Position numbers and translations under genes: made by a program
From: Phaeoceros laevis
Taxonomy: Eukaryota; Anthocerotophyta; Anthocerotopsida; Notothyladales
Direction: 5' to 3'
NCBI GenBank assembly: GCA_049999765.1
Contig: JBNGIQ010008890.1
Location: forward strand, 1-33,547
Length of the DNA: 33,547 bases
Shown: positions 10,405 to 21,308 of the stretch, piece by piece
Position numbering within the stretch: position 1 is the stretch's first letter
Layout of the letters: each line of letters begins with the position of its first letter
Notes under the pieces: model-generated
Database searches by the model: none
What the model was told of the DNA's origin: nothing
What the model saw: only the letters and a program-made list of their open reading frames with translations

Positions 10405-11601
10405 CTACCAGAGGCTTGCTGCATCGATCGGCATAGCAGCATGCGCCTCCAGTGCCTGCTTCGCTGGCAGAGCTGCAATTGGCAAGAGCATCTTTACTGA
10501 CCGTTGTCGTAGCACCCGCCCAGGTACTTCCAGCAATGCCGTTTTCCCGTCTGGATCTTTGAATTTCGCAATTTTATAAGGGCCCTGGAAGTCAGGCGCC
10601 AGTTTGTTCTTCCTGGACAATGGCGTTCGAACGTACACAAAGTCAGCAACATTAAACGAGTAATGCACGCCACTGGAATGCCGCCGATCAAAATCATGCT
10701 TGTTCTTGGCCTGCATTCTAGCCATGGCTGCCACAGCCTTTGTATGCCACAGGTCTAGGTTCCTCCCGAGCTGTGTAACATACTCCGTCAGGACCTCCGG
10801 CTGAAGGTCGGGCAAGATTAAAACCTGGTCTGAAGGGAACTCCCAAGGGAGTGGCATGTCTACTCCACGTAGGAGTTTGTGGGGGCTGACCCCGGTAGAC
10901 GCGTGAGGAAATCCGCTGTAGGCCATCAAAAAGTCCCCCAGCCCTCGCTCCCATGACGATAGGTCCTCCCTGCTCATAGCGACCTTCAATGCTGCTACCA
11001 ACGTTCTGTTAAACCTCTCCACTAGCCCATTAGCTTGCGGGTTATAGGGGCTTGTGACCCGGTGTTTGATGCCACAAACCTTGAGCACCTCGTCCAGAAT
11101 TCCCCTAAACTTTGTCTCGTGGTCTATGAGGACCATCTTCGGGCAACCCACCCTGTGTAGAATTTCATCAGTGAAAAACCGTGCAACTGTGGATGCTCTC
11201 TTATCCGGAATGGCCCTGAGTTCAGTCCACTTGGAGAACCAGTCCTGGGCCACTACCACATAACGATTTCCCTCCTAAGATCTCACAAATGTGACGAGGT
11301 CAATACATACAATAGACCATGGCCCTGCTGGGATGGCCGTGGGAGACAACTCGCTAGGTACCAGGAGTGGGATCCTTGCTCGCTGACAGGGGTGACACTC
11401 CCGAATGACTTCTTTGACAAGGTACGTTAGTCCTGGCCACCAAAAGGTGGTGTTGACTGCCGCCGTCAGCTTATTAATTCTAGTATGCCCCCATGAATGT
11501 GCCTCTTCCACCAAAGCCTTTCGAGCTCTTTCTGGTGGCATTATGAGCCAGCAAGCAGATCTGGCCCTGTTGTGCAGCTGTAGTTGTAGCTTCTTTGCCA
11601 A
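10405..11601 (-). pseudogene. Integrase of minus-strand Ty3/gypsy element
   Basis: From the N-terminal side, the H2C2 zinc finger reads HSWGHTRIN ... CHPCQR. The catalytic core carries the DDE residues in CIDLVTF (about 11297), LIDHETKF (about 11125) and NGLVERFNR (about 11015). A GPY/F-type module (FQGPYKI) follows, then a short tail; no chromodomain is visible. A single in-frame TAG at 11275-11277 splits the core just after the first catalytic aspartate. The catalytic residues are otherwise preserved, so decay is recent or selection was strong until recently. Confidence 0.88.
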
Positions 11602-12577
11602 CTAGATGGAAAAGCTGACCCCACAGCGGAACACCCCCCTGGATTTGTCCCACACATCTATAGGCCTTGGCCCTGGCCCTAACCTGAACACGAATTCGTG
11701 GTGTGAGGTTGCAAGGTAGCCCTCCCTGCCGCAAAAGGTGCAACACGATCCTGTCCCCGGTTGCATCCAGTGGCTTCTGCTCTTGGCATTCAGAACATAC
11801 CCAGGGTTGATGCGCCACATACACTTGTTCATAAAAATTCAATTTTTCCTTCTGTTCCAAACATGTCATGCATACAAATTCCAAGCACTCACTACATGAA
11901 ACATGCAGGCCAACAGTCCTGCAAGTAACACATCCCAGCTCCTGCTGCTCGCTGTCACCCAGTGGTGCTGGGTATGGATAACGTGCCAAATCCAGACTCC
12001 ATGGACTGGCTCCCAAAACAGTTGAAATAGGGGCCTCCTTGGCATCCTCGTCAAGCCCAACGTCTACCTCCTCTGGGATCGGAAGGGGTGTTGGGGCGAT
12101 CGAAGAATTCTAGAGCCCAGCCTCTTGCGATTCCACCACCATATTCTGGTGTCCATCGTCCACAGTATGAAAAAATACAGCATTCTCATTCTCCTCCGGC
12201 TCCTTACTGTTGTCGTCCAGAATGCCCTCTTGGCAACCCATCATTTGTAAAGGTGGCTCTGGCCTTGTCTGCTGGCCCTGCCAAGGTGCCCGTTTCCTAG
12301 AAACCTCCTTCGAGGTAGATTCTCCCGGCACCCTGCCCCTCCTAGCAGCCGCAGCTTTTTTTAGCATCTCCATATACTGTTGCTGCTTTTCTACTGATCC
12401 ACTGGGAGCGGTCATACTAGGGACTGGGCCCCGAGGTGGAGCTCCCAGTTTTTGTAACGAAGCCAGGTAGTCTTGTTTCTGATGCTCCCGCATTTGAGCA
12501 TCCACAAATTGCTGTTGTTGAGGAGACATCGTCGGGCCAGGCTCCTGAGACTGTCCTTCCCCCATAGGAGGAGTCAA
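11602..12577 (-). pseudogene. Linker between RNase H and integrase with CxxC-rich zinc finger
   Basis: The first part (12577-12110) is a Gln/Pro-rich, charged segment with a coiled-coil-like run (QQQQFVDAQMREHQKQDY). It ends at an in-frame TAG, and the same frame continues into an acidic stretch. A cysteine cluster follows at about 11945-11775: GCVTC, SCSEC, CMTC and finally WVCSEC. Four CxxC pairs with a terminal W-x-C-x2-C resemble a PHD- or RING-like fold. Most Ty3/gypsy elements have no such domain here. Past the finger, a frameshift near 11600 leads into the integrase zinc finger. The function is unknown; chromatin or protein binding is a guess. Confidence 0.6.
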
Positions 12578-14315
12578 CCTGGTCTGGCCCTTCCCAGAGA
12601 CGGAGACAAGAGGCCCTTTGGTTCGGATTGCCTCCTGGGCTCCGTGCTGCTCTGGGAGGCCACCACCTCTGTGCTGCTCACCAAGGTTAGAGGATCCATC
12701 AAAACACGCAAATACTCAGACTGCAGATCTACCTTCGCTGAGGTCCCTCCCTGAATTTTGGTTTGATATGCCTCCCACCTGGCCAGCTCTTCCACAGGGA
12801 ATGCTGCAGCCACAATTCCTGGCTCTGCCAGTGACACCTCCAGAGCGGTTCCCTCCATTCCACACAAAACCTGCAGAACTCTCTCTGGGATGCGTTCTTC
12901 ATCAAGACTGACCAAGGTCGTTAGTAAGGTCAGGTAAAAACTGGAATCCTTCTGTTCTAATCTGGACAAGGCATCCGCAGTCTTGTGCTGCACACCTCGT
13001 TTATAGACAATCACAAAGTGGTAACACATGAGCTTAATAGCCCATCGAGCCAATCTCCCTTGAACTTCTTTGTTGTTCATGAGCCATTTGAGGGCCACAT
13101 GATCGGTCTCCACCGTAAAGTTCACACCATACAGATAGGGGCGGAAAAATTTGATGCCGAAGACAACGGCCAAACACTCACCCTCGGTGGCAAAGTAATT
13201 CTTCTCCGCCTCATTAAGCTTCCTTGAGGCGTAGCCCAGCACGGCTTCATTCGCTACATCACCATTAGCCGGAAAAACTCGTTGTGTCAGGAAAGCACCA
13301 ATCGCCCTGGGGCTCCAATCAGTCGAAAGGAAAAAGGGCTTAGTGAAATCTACTCTCGCCAGCAAAGGAGCGTTAGTCAAGATTCTTTTAAGCATCTCCC
13401 ACGCTCTGTCTGCCTCCGCTGTCCAACTCCATGGCTGTCCTTTGCGTAGTAGATCAGATAGGATAGCCGCTTCCTCAGCAAATCTTGGCATAAACCTGCG
13501 GTACTGGACGTATATCCCAAGGGCGCTTTTTATAGCCGCCGGCCCCTTGGGAGTCTCCAGATTCGTGATTGCCTCAACTTTTGCAGCATCTGGGAGAATG
13601 CCATTTGCCGTCACCCGAAAGCCCAGGTAAATCATCTCCACTACAAAAATCTCGCACTGCTTGCCCTTAGCCACCAGAAGTGCCTTCTCCAGCAGTGTAA
13701 GAACTCTGTCCAGGCTTTGCAGGCAGCCTCTAACCGTCTCCCTATGCACCAGAATGTCATCAAGGTACGGATTCGCGTGTTTTTCCATGGAGGCCAGAAC
13801 AGTCACAATGCACCGCTGAAAAGTGGAGGGTGCGTTAGCGAGCCCAAAGGGCATTCGGAGAAATTCCCAGTGGCCGCTCCGGTTGAAAACGCAGTTTTTT
13901 CCCTAGATCCGGCCTCCAGGGCAATCTGCCAATACGCGGCTCTCAAGTCCAGCAAGCAAAACACTTTCGACCCACCCAGCAGGTCCAGCATGGTATCCAC
14001 CATCGGCATGGGATACGTATCCCGTTTTGTGACCTTGTTTAGCTCACGGTAATCAATGCAGAACCGCCAGGTCCCATCCTTCTTCATGCTCAACACCACT
14101 GAAGCGCTCCACGGGGAGATAGAAGGCTAGATTATCCCAAGTGAAAGCATCATTTGGACTTCCTTCTCTATCACTTCATGCTCAACCTGAGAGTATTTAT
14201 ACATCGGGATATTAATGGGCCTATGACTCCCAGTGTCAATGAGGTGCTCACAGACCTTCGTACATGACAACCTGACTGGATCAACCTCAAATGCGGCTCG
14301 GTGCTCGAGTAACAC
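12574..14315 (-). pseudogene. Reverse transcriptase and RNase H of minus-strand Ty3/gypsy element
   Basis: The N-terminal RT part has the EVIEKEV ... GII segment, then DGTWRFCIDYRELN and LLDLRAAYWQI. MPFGLANAPSTFQ and the catalytic YLDD (13756-13767) follow. RNase H motifs follow: LSTDWSP, EGECLAVV, TDHVALKWL and ADALSR. A TAG at 14127-14129 interrupts the segment before DGTWRF, and a frameshift near 13890 lies between KTAF and MPFGLA. The catalytic residues of both enzymes are retained. Together with the integrase this identifies a Ty3/gypsy lineage. Confidence 0.9.
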
Positions 14316-15910
14316 TCCACTGCCTCCTGTCGTTCACTTGTGGACAACTGAGGCCCAAATTTCATGTCAAATGGGAACTTCGGAGTCACCCCCGCCATGT
14401 GCACCCCACCCATTGGCTGCAAGAATGTAAAACATGACCCGTTCCTTTACTCCTCCCACTCCTCCCATTCTTCAGCGCTGCTGGTGAAATGCATATCTGC
14501 GTTCCATTGCTCATCCTCGGAAAAAATGGCATCAAGCCTCGAAGAACCCGAGTGCACTCCCCCTCCTTTCCATTCAGTACCTACCTGCAGCTCGCCCTGG
14601 CAGTCCGTTTCCCGAAAAAGTCCCTCCAGGTTCCAGTCCTTGACTGCCTCTATCGCAGCTCTTCTTGCCAATGCATTCACCACTGTTGCGTTAAGCCTCT
14701 CTATTAGCCCATCGTGGGCAGTAGCCCCGAACATCTCCTGCGTCATTCGCCGGGAACTGGCCGCCCTTCCCAAGGCCCAATCAAAAGAAGCTCTAGCCGT
14801 CATATATGGACGCCAGGTTCCTATCCTCCGTCCCTCTCTCTGGTGCAGGAAGTAGGCCACCGCCTCTCTGCGGGAGTAAAAATCAGAATCAGCTGTGTGA
14901 GACAAAGGCCTGGATCTGTCTGTTGGATCAAATACCACCCGGGCTTCCTAGCCCCATCTGGGAACCTCCCTCGCACTTGTCCCCCTAGCAGTTGGTACGT
15001 CGTTTCCTATCAGTCCGATATTGGGCGCAGGCTGCTCCTCCTCTGATTCCGACTGGCTTCCATCGTTGCTTTCCATTTGGCATTCCAGTCCCTCGTCATC
15101 GGTCTCCAATGCTGGAATGCTCTCATCGTCGGCCAAAAAATCACTCCCTGCTGCCATGTCCTCAACCTCCTCTCTGTCCCAGACAGGGCCGAGATCGCCG
15201 TGGAGTTGCGACATCACCAACTGTGCTGACTCATAAACGGATTCTTCCTGAGAGGAGAAGATGTCCTCTGGCCATTGAGCTCCTAGCATGCCCTCATGCC
15301 CTCCCAAGCCTCATGGTCCATCCCGGTCTCCATGCCACCCTAGCCGACTTTAGCATCCTCCCGCGCAATCATCCCAGGCTCCACCATGTCCGTCGGCCCT
15401 AAAATGTCCGGTCGCAAAATAGCTGGTTCCGAAATATCCCGTTCCACATTGGCCTGTTCAGAAATATCCCCTTCGGAAATGTCCTGGTTAAAAATGTCCC
15501 GTAGCTCAGGAATATCCAGGTCAGAGCTACCTAGTAGTTCCAACATACTCGTTCCGCCAACCTCCTGGTCCTCAACTATCTGCCGTGCCCCCTCTGCCGA
15601 TACCCAAGCCTCTAGCCCCGCCCTTTCCAGCTCTTCAGGGCCTGCCAGCACTGGACCCATCTGATCAACGATGATATCTCGAAAGAGCTGATGAGAGTTA
15701 AGCACCGACCCCGAACCCTCTTCACAAAGCTCGTCCACGTGCAAACCGCCTGTCAGGAAAGGACTTGGTATAATGGCCATGGGCTCTAGAGGTGGCACCG
15801 CCAATGAAGTGTCTGAAGCCAAAGGACAGGAACTCTAGACTGGTGATCACTGGGAATTCCACTAGAACATCCCGTGGGCCGACCCCTGGGCCCGGAAAAA
15901 TGTTCACATC
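14316..15910 (-). pseudogene. Long acidic linker between protease and RT, with pentapeptide-like repeats
   Basis: This stretch of about 1.6 kb on the minus strand has three long frames (15822-15340, 15307-14948 and 14938-14447), broken by stops or frameshifts. The first holds about nine five-residue units (DISEG, DISEQ, DISEP, AILRP, DILGP). The second is strongly acidic (LADDESIPALETDDEG and SESEEEQ). The third has no recognised domain. Typical Ty3/gypsy elements have only a short spacer here. It may be an element-specific accessory region; the function is unknown. Confidence 0.5.
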
Positions 15911-15975
15911 ATGATCAAAAAGGGCGTGTTGCCTGATGTGAAAATCCAGAAATGTCTGCGCCCACTGGACAGTCG

Positions 15976-16899
15976 TCAGGCTCCCCTGGGTCTCCTTGGC
16001 TGGATCCTCCTGGGTCCCCTCGACTGGATCCTCCTGGTCCCCTCAGCTGTGTTCTCCCTAGGTCTAGTCCACAAGGAAGGATCCGTAGGAAAGCCAACCC
16101 ATTCATCAGTCTCAACAAGTTCACATCTACGAAAAAAATGCAATGGTGTTTTGGAAGCTTTCCTGATTTCCAGCTGCACTTTTTTGCAAGCTATGTAGTC
16201 ATCTGCAGGATCTGGTAGCTTCTTCGCCAGCCTCATGGAATGGTCATTCAGATCAATTGCTGTTTTTCTAGGCATTAGCACATCCATTCCAAGCAGCATC
16301 TCATATCCGCCTTGTGGAGCGATATAGAAATTGACTAGGCACACTACTCCTCCTATGTTTACAGGCAATTAAGGCAATTCGCCCTGAGAATGAACAGAAT
16401 GTGAAGAAAATGTAGTAAAGCACTTATTGCTGGGTTGCACGGCATCTTGCAGATTCATATGTACCACGGACTCCACTGTAAGCACAGAGATAGTGGCAGC
16501 AGTATCCACCAAGCAGTCAATCATATGGCCCATGATTGTGCCTTTGACAAATGCTGTGAAATAGGGCTCATACACCACCCCTGGCAAAGGCCGAGCCATC
16601 AGGTCATAAGCTGACGACAATGCTGTACCAATGAAGAATGAATCCAACGCTTGACGCCCTCCAAGTGCCTTGACAATCTCAGTCAGGACTTTGTGAAACT
16701 GTCGGGAGTTGGTGGAAACTTGTCTGCCTGAACTGCCAGCCTTGTCTCGGCCACTAGGAGGAGCAGTCCGACGGACTTGACCATTCTTTACCTCCACCCA
16801 GGTTGTGTGCGGGTTCAGCAGCCCCTTTCCCTTGGAACTGCCCGGATGCACACCGCACGCCGTGCCCTCCTGTTCCTGGCAGAGCCCAAAAACCGACAC
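15976..16899 (-). pseudogene. Aspartic protease of minus-strand Ty3/gypsy element
   Basis: The active-site segment DCLVDTAATISVL lies at about 16520-16482, and the second conserved segment EMLLGMDVL at about 16300-16275. This pair defines a retropepsin-like fold. DTA replaces the more common DTG, a known variant. An in-frame TAA at 16369-16371 lies between the two halves. Confidence 0.75.
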
Positions 16900-17047
16900 T
16901 CTCCCGATCAGAATATCTTCCTCATACTGTTGGTCCTCTGGGGTAGGATCCAGAATAGAACGCAGCAGGTACTTGCCCTCCTCTAGGTCCTCATCGGCGA
17001 AAGCTCATCCAATTCGTCCTTTGTGTAATGGATTCGCCGGCTAGATC

Positions 17048-18807
17048 CTGCTACAGGGCAGGCTGCCTTGGGGCAGTCCCTTGCAAAATGCCCAAAATCG
17101 TTACACGCTCTACAACGAATTTCGGCCATGGGTCTCCTGACAGGTGCCGAAGTACTTGCTGGTAGAGTTCATTTGGCCACTACCTGCCCCAGGCCTGTGA
17201 CACGCTTGTGTAATTCCTCCATTTGCTTGCCAAGCTGTTGCAAAGCTTGGGTAGTGGATTCCCCTTCCAGCTTATCCTTTGGCCTGGCCTGCTTCCCAGG
17301 CTTCTCACCTGCTGCCGACTCACCCTTTGCTAGCTCCCGTTGTGGTAGCTCCGGCTTGTCCTTCTTTTCAGTCGACACATCGAGTTCAATTTCAATCACC
17401 CAGGCCACAGCTTGTTCAAAAGTGGTTGGCCTCGAGTTGCTCAATCACTTCTTCACTGCCTTGTTGCTCAGTCCCTTTATCAACTGCCGAATGACCTCCT
17501 TGGAGTCCTTCTCAATTGATAGTTGCTGTGCCAAATGTAAAATGGCATCGCCATATGAATATATGGTCTCATGTTGCCTTTGTATGCGTCCGTCAAACAA
17601 AGAACGAAGCTGATAGACATCTCGCACTATGAACCGAGTTTCAAATTCCGTCCAGAATGCATGCCATCCCGCCTCCCTGCCATCTGGATGGTCTAGGAAA
17701 TGTCTTGACCCGGTCATAAACCAGAGCAAAGCAGGCTGCTCCAAACTCAGCCTCACCCACACATATGACTGTTCGAAGGTCCATTTGTTCATAAAAAAAG
17801 CTTATGCCAAGTGTTCGAGCCAACATTCTACATCCTCCGACAAAGTTCCCACCTTGGCGGCAGAGAATTTGGGCAACTTCACCGCCTGCTTGGCATCTAA
17901 TGCCATGGATGAATGCTCCAGGGGCATCTAGATCGAAACTACCTTAGTTGGGTACCTCACAGCTAGATCATCAGCCGCTACTGGCCTGTACGCCCCTCCC
18001 AGCCTTTCTCCCGGTGGTCTAGGAGGACCCCTGTCGGGCAGCGGATCCCGCATTTGCTCCCATCGTGGCTCCTGCTCAGGCTCCCGTTCAGGCTCCGGCG
18101 GAACATATCCGAGCCCAGCCCGGTAGAAGTTTCTTCGGAAATCCGCCCCTCGTCCGCCTCCCCGCTGGAACCCTCGTCCCTCCTCAAGGCCTCGCGGATA
18201 GGCTCCCCGTCCTCCACCCGCTGCTCCGCCTGGCGGATTGACTGGCGCTCTTAATGGCGTGGGTGGTCTGCCGAGACCCCCGCCACTGTACTGATCCGGG
18301 GGAGGGACGTTGTGAAAACCCCCCTCCTCCTCTTGTTCTTGTTCCACTTGTGTCTCCGCGTCAGCTGCTTTGGCGGCCAACATGGCCTGCATTTGCTCGA
18401 AAGCCTGCAATAAAATCCGCCCATTCCTTAGCAGTGACATAAACACCTCCATCCGGACCAGGCCTCACTCTCGCCATGGTAAGCACCGTCGGGACCGGCC
18501 GTCGGTCCGGCCTGGGACCCCCAAAACCTCTGGGTGAATTCTGCGGCCATGGAGGCCGGTGGGATCCCCCTCCACCCAGCGGATCTGGCGAGTCGCTCGA
18601 CTCCCCTGACTGGCGCTGCTGCGAATTTGGTGAAAGTGACCGACCCCATCGCCAGCCTCCTCCCCCAGGTCCCGAGGGCATTCCCGTCACAGATGCACTT
18701 CCAAATCGGTTCCGCGGTGGTGGAGGCTCCATGTTGAATGACCGACGGGCATCTTGAGAAGCCCCTGGCCTCCCTCTCCCCGCCGAATTATCTCCACCAA
18801 ACGACAT
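17048..18807 (-). pseudogene. Gag of minus-strand Ty3/gypsy element
   Basis: The first ATG in the Gly/Pro/Arg-rich N-terminal region is at 18807. A frameshift near 18420 joins two frames, the second containing an RGG-type segment (RGGGRGADFRRNF). The capsid-like core (about 17900-17450) has the retrotransposon Gag signature around FWTEFETRF and the later IRQLIKGLS. Stops at 17928 (TAG), about 17804 (TAA) and 17445 (TGA) break it. A CCHC zinc knuckle, CRACNDFGHFARDC, at 17118-17072 ends the nucleocapsid part. Confidence 0.8.
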
Positions 18808-19155
18808 TACCGCCGGTCCGTGGCTCTCCCGTCCTAGCAGATCCCAAGCCACACTTATGCCTGCGCACAATGGCCGGTCCACTTCGTCCGGACTGCTGCT
18901 CACCTGTCAGGTTATGCTGGCTAGCATCTGCTAAGGCACACATGCCATTCTTTTAGTGCGTTGATGAGTGTGCCCTCTTATCTATATTTACCTATTTTAC
19001 TTCAAGCGGAGCGGTTTCTTGCTGTTTGAGATAGCGAGAAGATCACAAGTTCTGGTCTGCTTCCCGGCATTGCCAAGCCCACCAACAAACCTGGTTGCGT
19101 TGGGCTGCCACCATGAACTACGAAGGGCACTCTGAGTTTGTGGAGGAGAGGCAAC
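18808..19155. other. Junction between two head-to-head retrotransposons
   Basis: Only 348 bp separate the inferred gag ATGs of the minus-strand (18807) and plus-strand (19156) elements. I find no LTR copy and no initiator-Met primer site here. The 5' boundary of the plus-strand element must lie inside this stretch. Confidence 0.5.
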
Positions 19156-21308
19156 ATGGCGGAGGAACAGGCTGAGCCTCGCGGCTATGACCTGCGGTCT
19201 CGGAGGGTCCAGTTTCAACCTCCAAGGCCACTAGTGCGGCAGGAATGCAGAGACAGGGTTTTCCCCTCAACACAAACCCCTGTTCTCATTGAGCATGCAT
19301 CTGACTTGCTTGAGCATGGCGGCAGTGAGCACTCGAGGAGTGTGAGTCCTGTGCAACAGACGGCATCTTTTGAAGACGAACCTCTGCAACCAATGGCATT
19401 GTGGAGCACGGCGGAGACAGGAAGGGACCAATATCAAATTCAGGTGTCTACCTTTCCGCTTGCTGACGATTTGAGTTCAGTTGCAACTACTGCGTGGAGT
19501 GCCAGGTCTTGGGACTGGGAGTGGCCCAGCCCTGACAACATGGAGACTTCCACGACTAATGGCCTCAAGGCTGAGAAATTCTCGGGAGAACCAGGCACGT
19601 TACCTTTGCGAGAATTTCGTATTTTCTACAGATCTGTTATCTCGGAGCTGCGGTTCAAGTATGCAGATATTTACACCCCTCAATATGCCTTCGAGCATAT
19701 GAGCAGGTATCTCGCTAAGGAAGCAGCCATCCTGCATGACAGTCATTTTGATGAGCTAACTGAAATTCGTGTGACGAGGAATCCAGCTTACCTGCAGGCC
19801 ATCACTGATGCTCATGACGCCGCTTTGGCAGCAGCAAGGGCTACCTGGGTGCCCTCGGTGGATCAACCAGAGATGCCTGTTAGGGTTCAGTTGACTCCTA
19901 AACAGTTATTGGATGCAGTTGCTGGCATCGAACACATGGTGGAAGCCGCAGCTGTGGCTGATCCTGTCAAGGCTTTCTTTGACATTCTTGAACGAGAGTT
20001 CCCTTCCAAGAACGGTGACAAAATCCTCGAAATGGCAAATTTTAAACGACGTAAGGGTGAGACTCTCAAGGGTATGTATAGACGGCTTGATGACTTGAGG
20101 CATGAAACAGGCTCGGAGGATGATCATGCAGCTGCTCTGAAGTACTTACAAGCGCTGGAGGATGATGCTTTCGTGCATTTTCAGGTCTTGACTAAAGTTT
20201 TTCATGTGTATGGTGATCGATACACCTTGAGGCAAGTTTATGAGACTGCAGAAGATCTGGAGGTCTGTAATGTGCATTACAGGGCATCCTCNNNNNNNNN
20301 NNNNNNNNNNNNNNNNNNNNNNNNNNNNNNNNNNNNNNNNNNNNNNNNNNNNNNNNNNNNNNNNNNNNNNNNNNNNNNNNNNNNNNNNNNNCGGCGGCAC
20401 AAAACATGAGGGTTTCCGCTAGCACTCCTGCTAACAAAACTCTGGCTCTGCCTGCCCCGAAACCAGCTAAGTCTGCTCATGCTGCGTCGGTGTCTTTTAA
20501 TTGCAATTACTGTGCCTCGCCCGATCATGCCTCCAACGTGTGCAAAGCTGTGAAGGAGAACTTAACCTGCACTCATTGTGGCAAGACTGGACATGTGGAA
20601 GATGTATGCTACGGGAAATATCCCGACAGGAATCCATGGAAGAAGCATGCAGCTGCAGCTGCAGCTGCACCTTCCGTAACTACAGCAGTTGGGACCCCCA
20701 CGGTAGGCACTCCAGGAGCAGGGAAATCCAAGACGGCCAAGCAGAAGGAGAAGGCGAGAGCTACCATTGCTGCCATGGCTGCAGAGCTGCAGAAGTTGAA
20801 ACCAGCTACAGTCACGCCTCCTACAGAATCGCAGAAGATGACGGCGTTGTATGCTGAATTTGAGGCACTCAAGGCACGAATGCCCCCGGTGACGCCAACT
20901 ATGGCAGCTCAGTATATTTTGCCAGAGCAGTCTTCATTGCCAGCAATGGTGAGACCACCAGTTCAGAATGTGGCCTCTAGCTCTACAACTGCAGCAGGAA
21001 CGTGGGCATATCCTCAAGGATATGCTTATCCTTTTCATGCAATGGCAGCCAGTAGAGTAAGCATGGATGATCAGCTGGAAGACCAGCAGGGCATTGACTA
21101 TCGAAGTCCTTTAGCTAGACGTGCTTTGGCTGCCCAGGCCAATGACAGATCTACTTCAGTTTTGGGAGCTGGAAGGACACGAAGTGGAGCCAAGGGTGCT
21201 ATGCCCAGGTCATATGACCCTATGACCCCCGAGCAGGAGTGGAGGTATGCAGCCAGGCTAGCTCCACACATCCTGCCTATTGGAGGCATTCGGCGTGCGT
21301 TGGCCTGA
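19156..21308 (+). CDS. Gag of the DNMT-bearing Ty3/gypsy element
   Basis: Gag forms the virus-like particle and binds element RNA. The first ATG gives MAEEQAEPRGYDLRSRR. The capsid-like region is at about 19560-20280, with FFDILEREF and the Gag-core-like stretch RRKGETLKGMYRRLDDL. A 100-N gap (20292-20391) interrupts it. After the gap are two consecutive zinc knuckles, CNYCASPDHASNVC and CTHCGKTGHVEDVC (about 20505-20610), both with C-x2-C-x4-H-x4-C spacing. A run of seven Ala residues and a lysine-rich segment follow. The frame ends at TGA 21306-21308. The parts before and after the gap are in different frames as shown, but the gap length is a placeholder. Confidence 0.85.
20292..20391. other. 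100-N gap in gag
   Basis: The gap lies between the capsid-like region and the zinc knuckles. Its true length is unknown, so the apparent frame change across it means nothing. Confidence 0.9.

Larger units (their letters stand above)
10405..18807 (-). mobile_element. Decayed minus-strand Ty3/gypsy retrotransposon internal region
   Basis: Read on the minus strand, the order is Gag, CCHC knuckle, aspartic protease, long acidic linker, reverse transcriptase, RNase H, second linker with a CxxC-rich finger, integrase zinc finger and integrase core. The order protease-RT-RNase H-integrase is Ty3/gypsy. At least six in-frame stops (11275, 12110, 14127, 16369, 17445, 17928) and frameshifts near 11600, 13890 and 18420 show it is defective. 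Its LTRs may be 28435-29329 (5') and 8992-9547 (3'), with the plus-strand element inserted between its leader and gag; this is inference. Confidence 0.85.

Noticed and set aside
15390-15530. CRISPR-like or DNA minisatellite array
   Set aside because: The repeat is at the protein level with five-residue period and variable DNA, in a eukaryotic retroelement frame.
10405-18807. Recoding of TAG in the retroelements
   Set aside because: Several in-frame stops are TAG, but TAA and TGA also occur in the same frames, and the host genes show no in-frame TAG, so decay is the simpler explanation.
19020-19100. Primer-binding site for the plus-strand element (tctggtctgcttcccgg)
   Set aside because: It does not match initiator-Met and I cannot assign it to a tRNA, so it is not reported as a feature.
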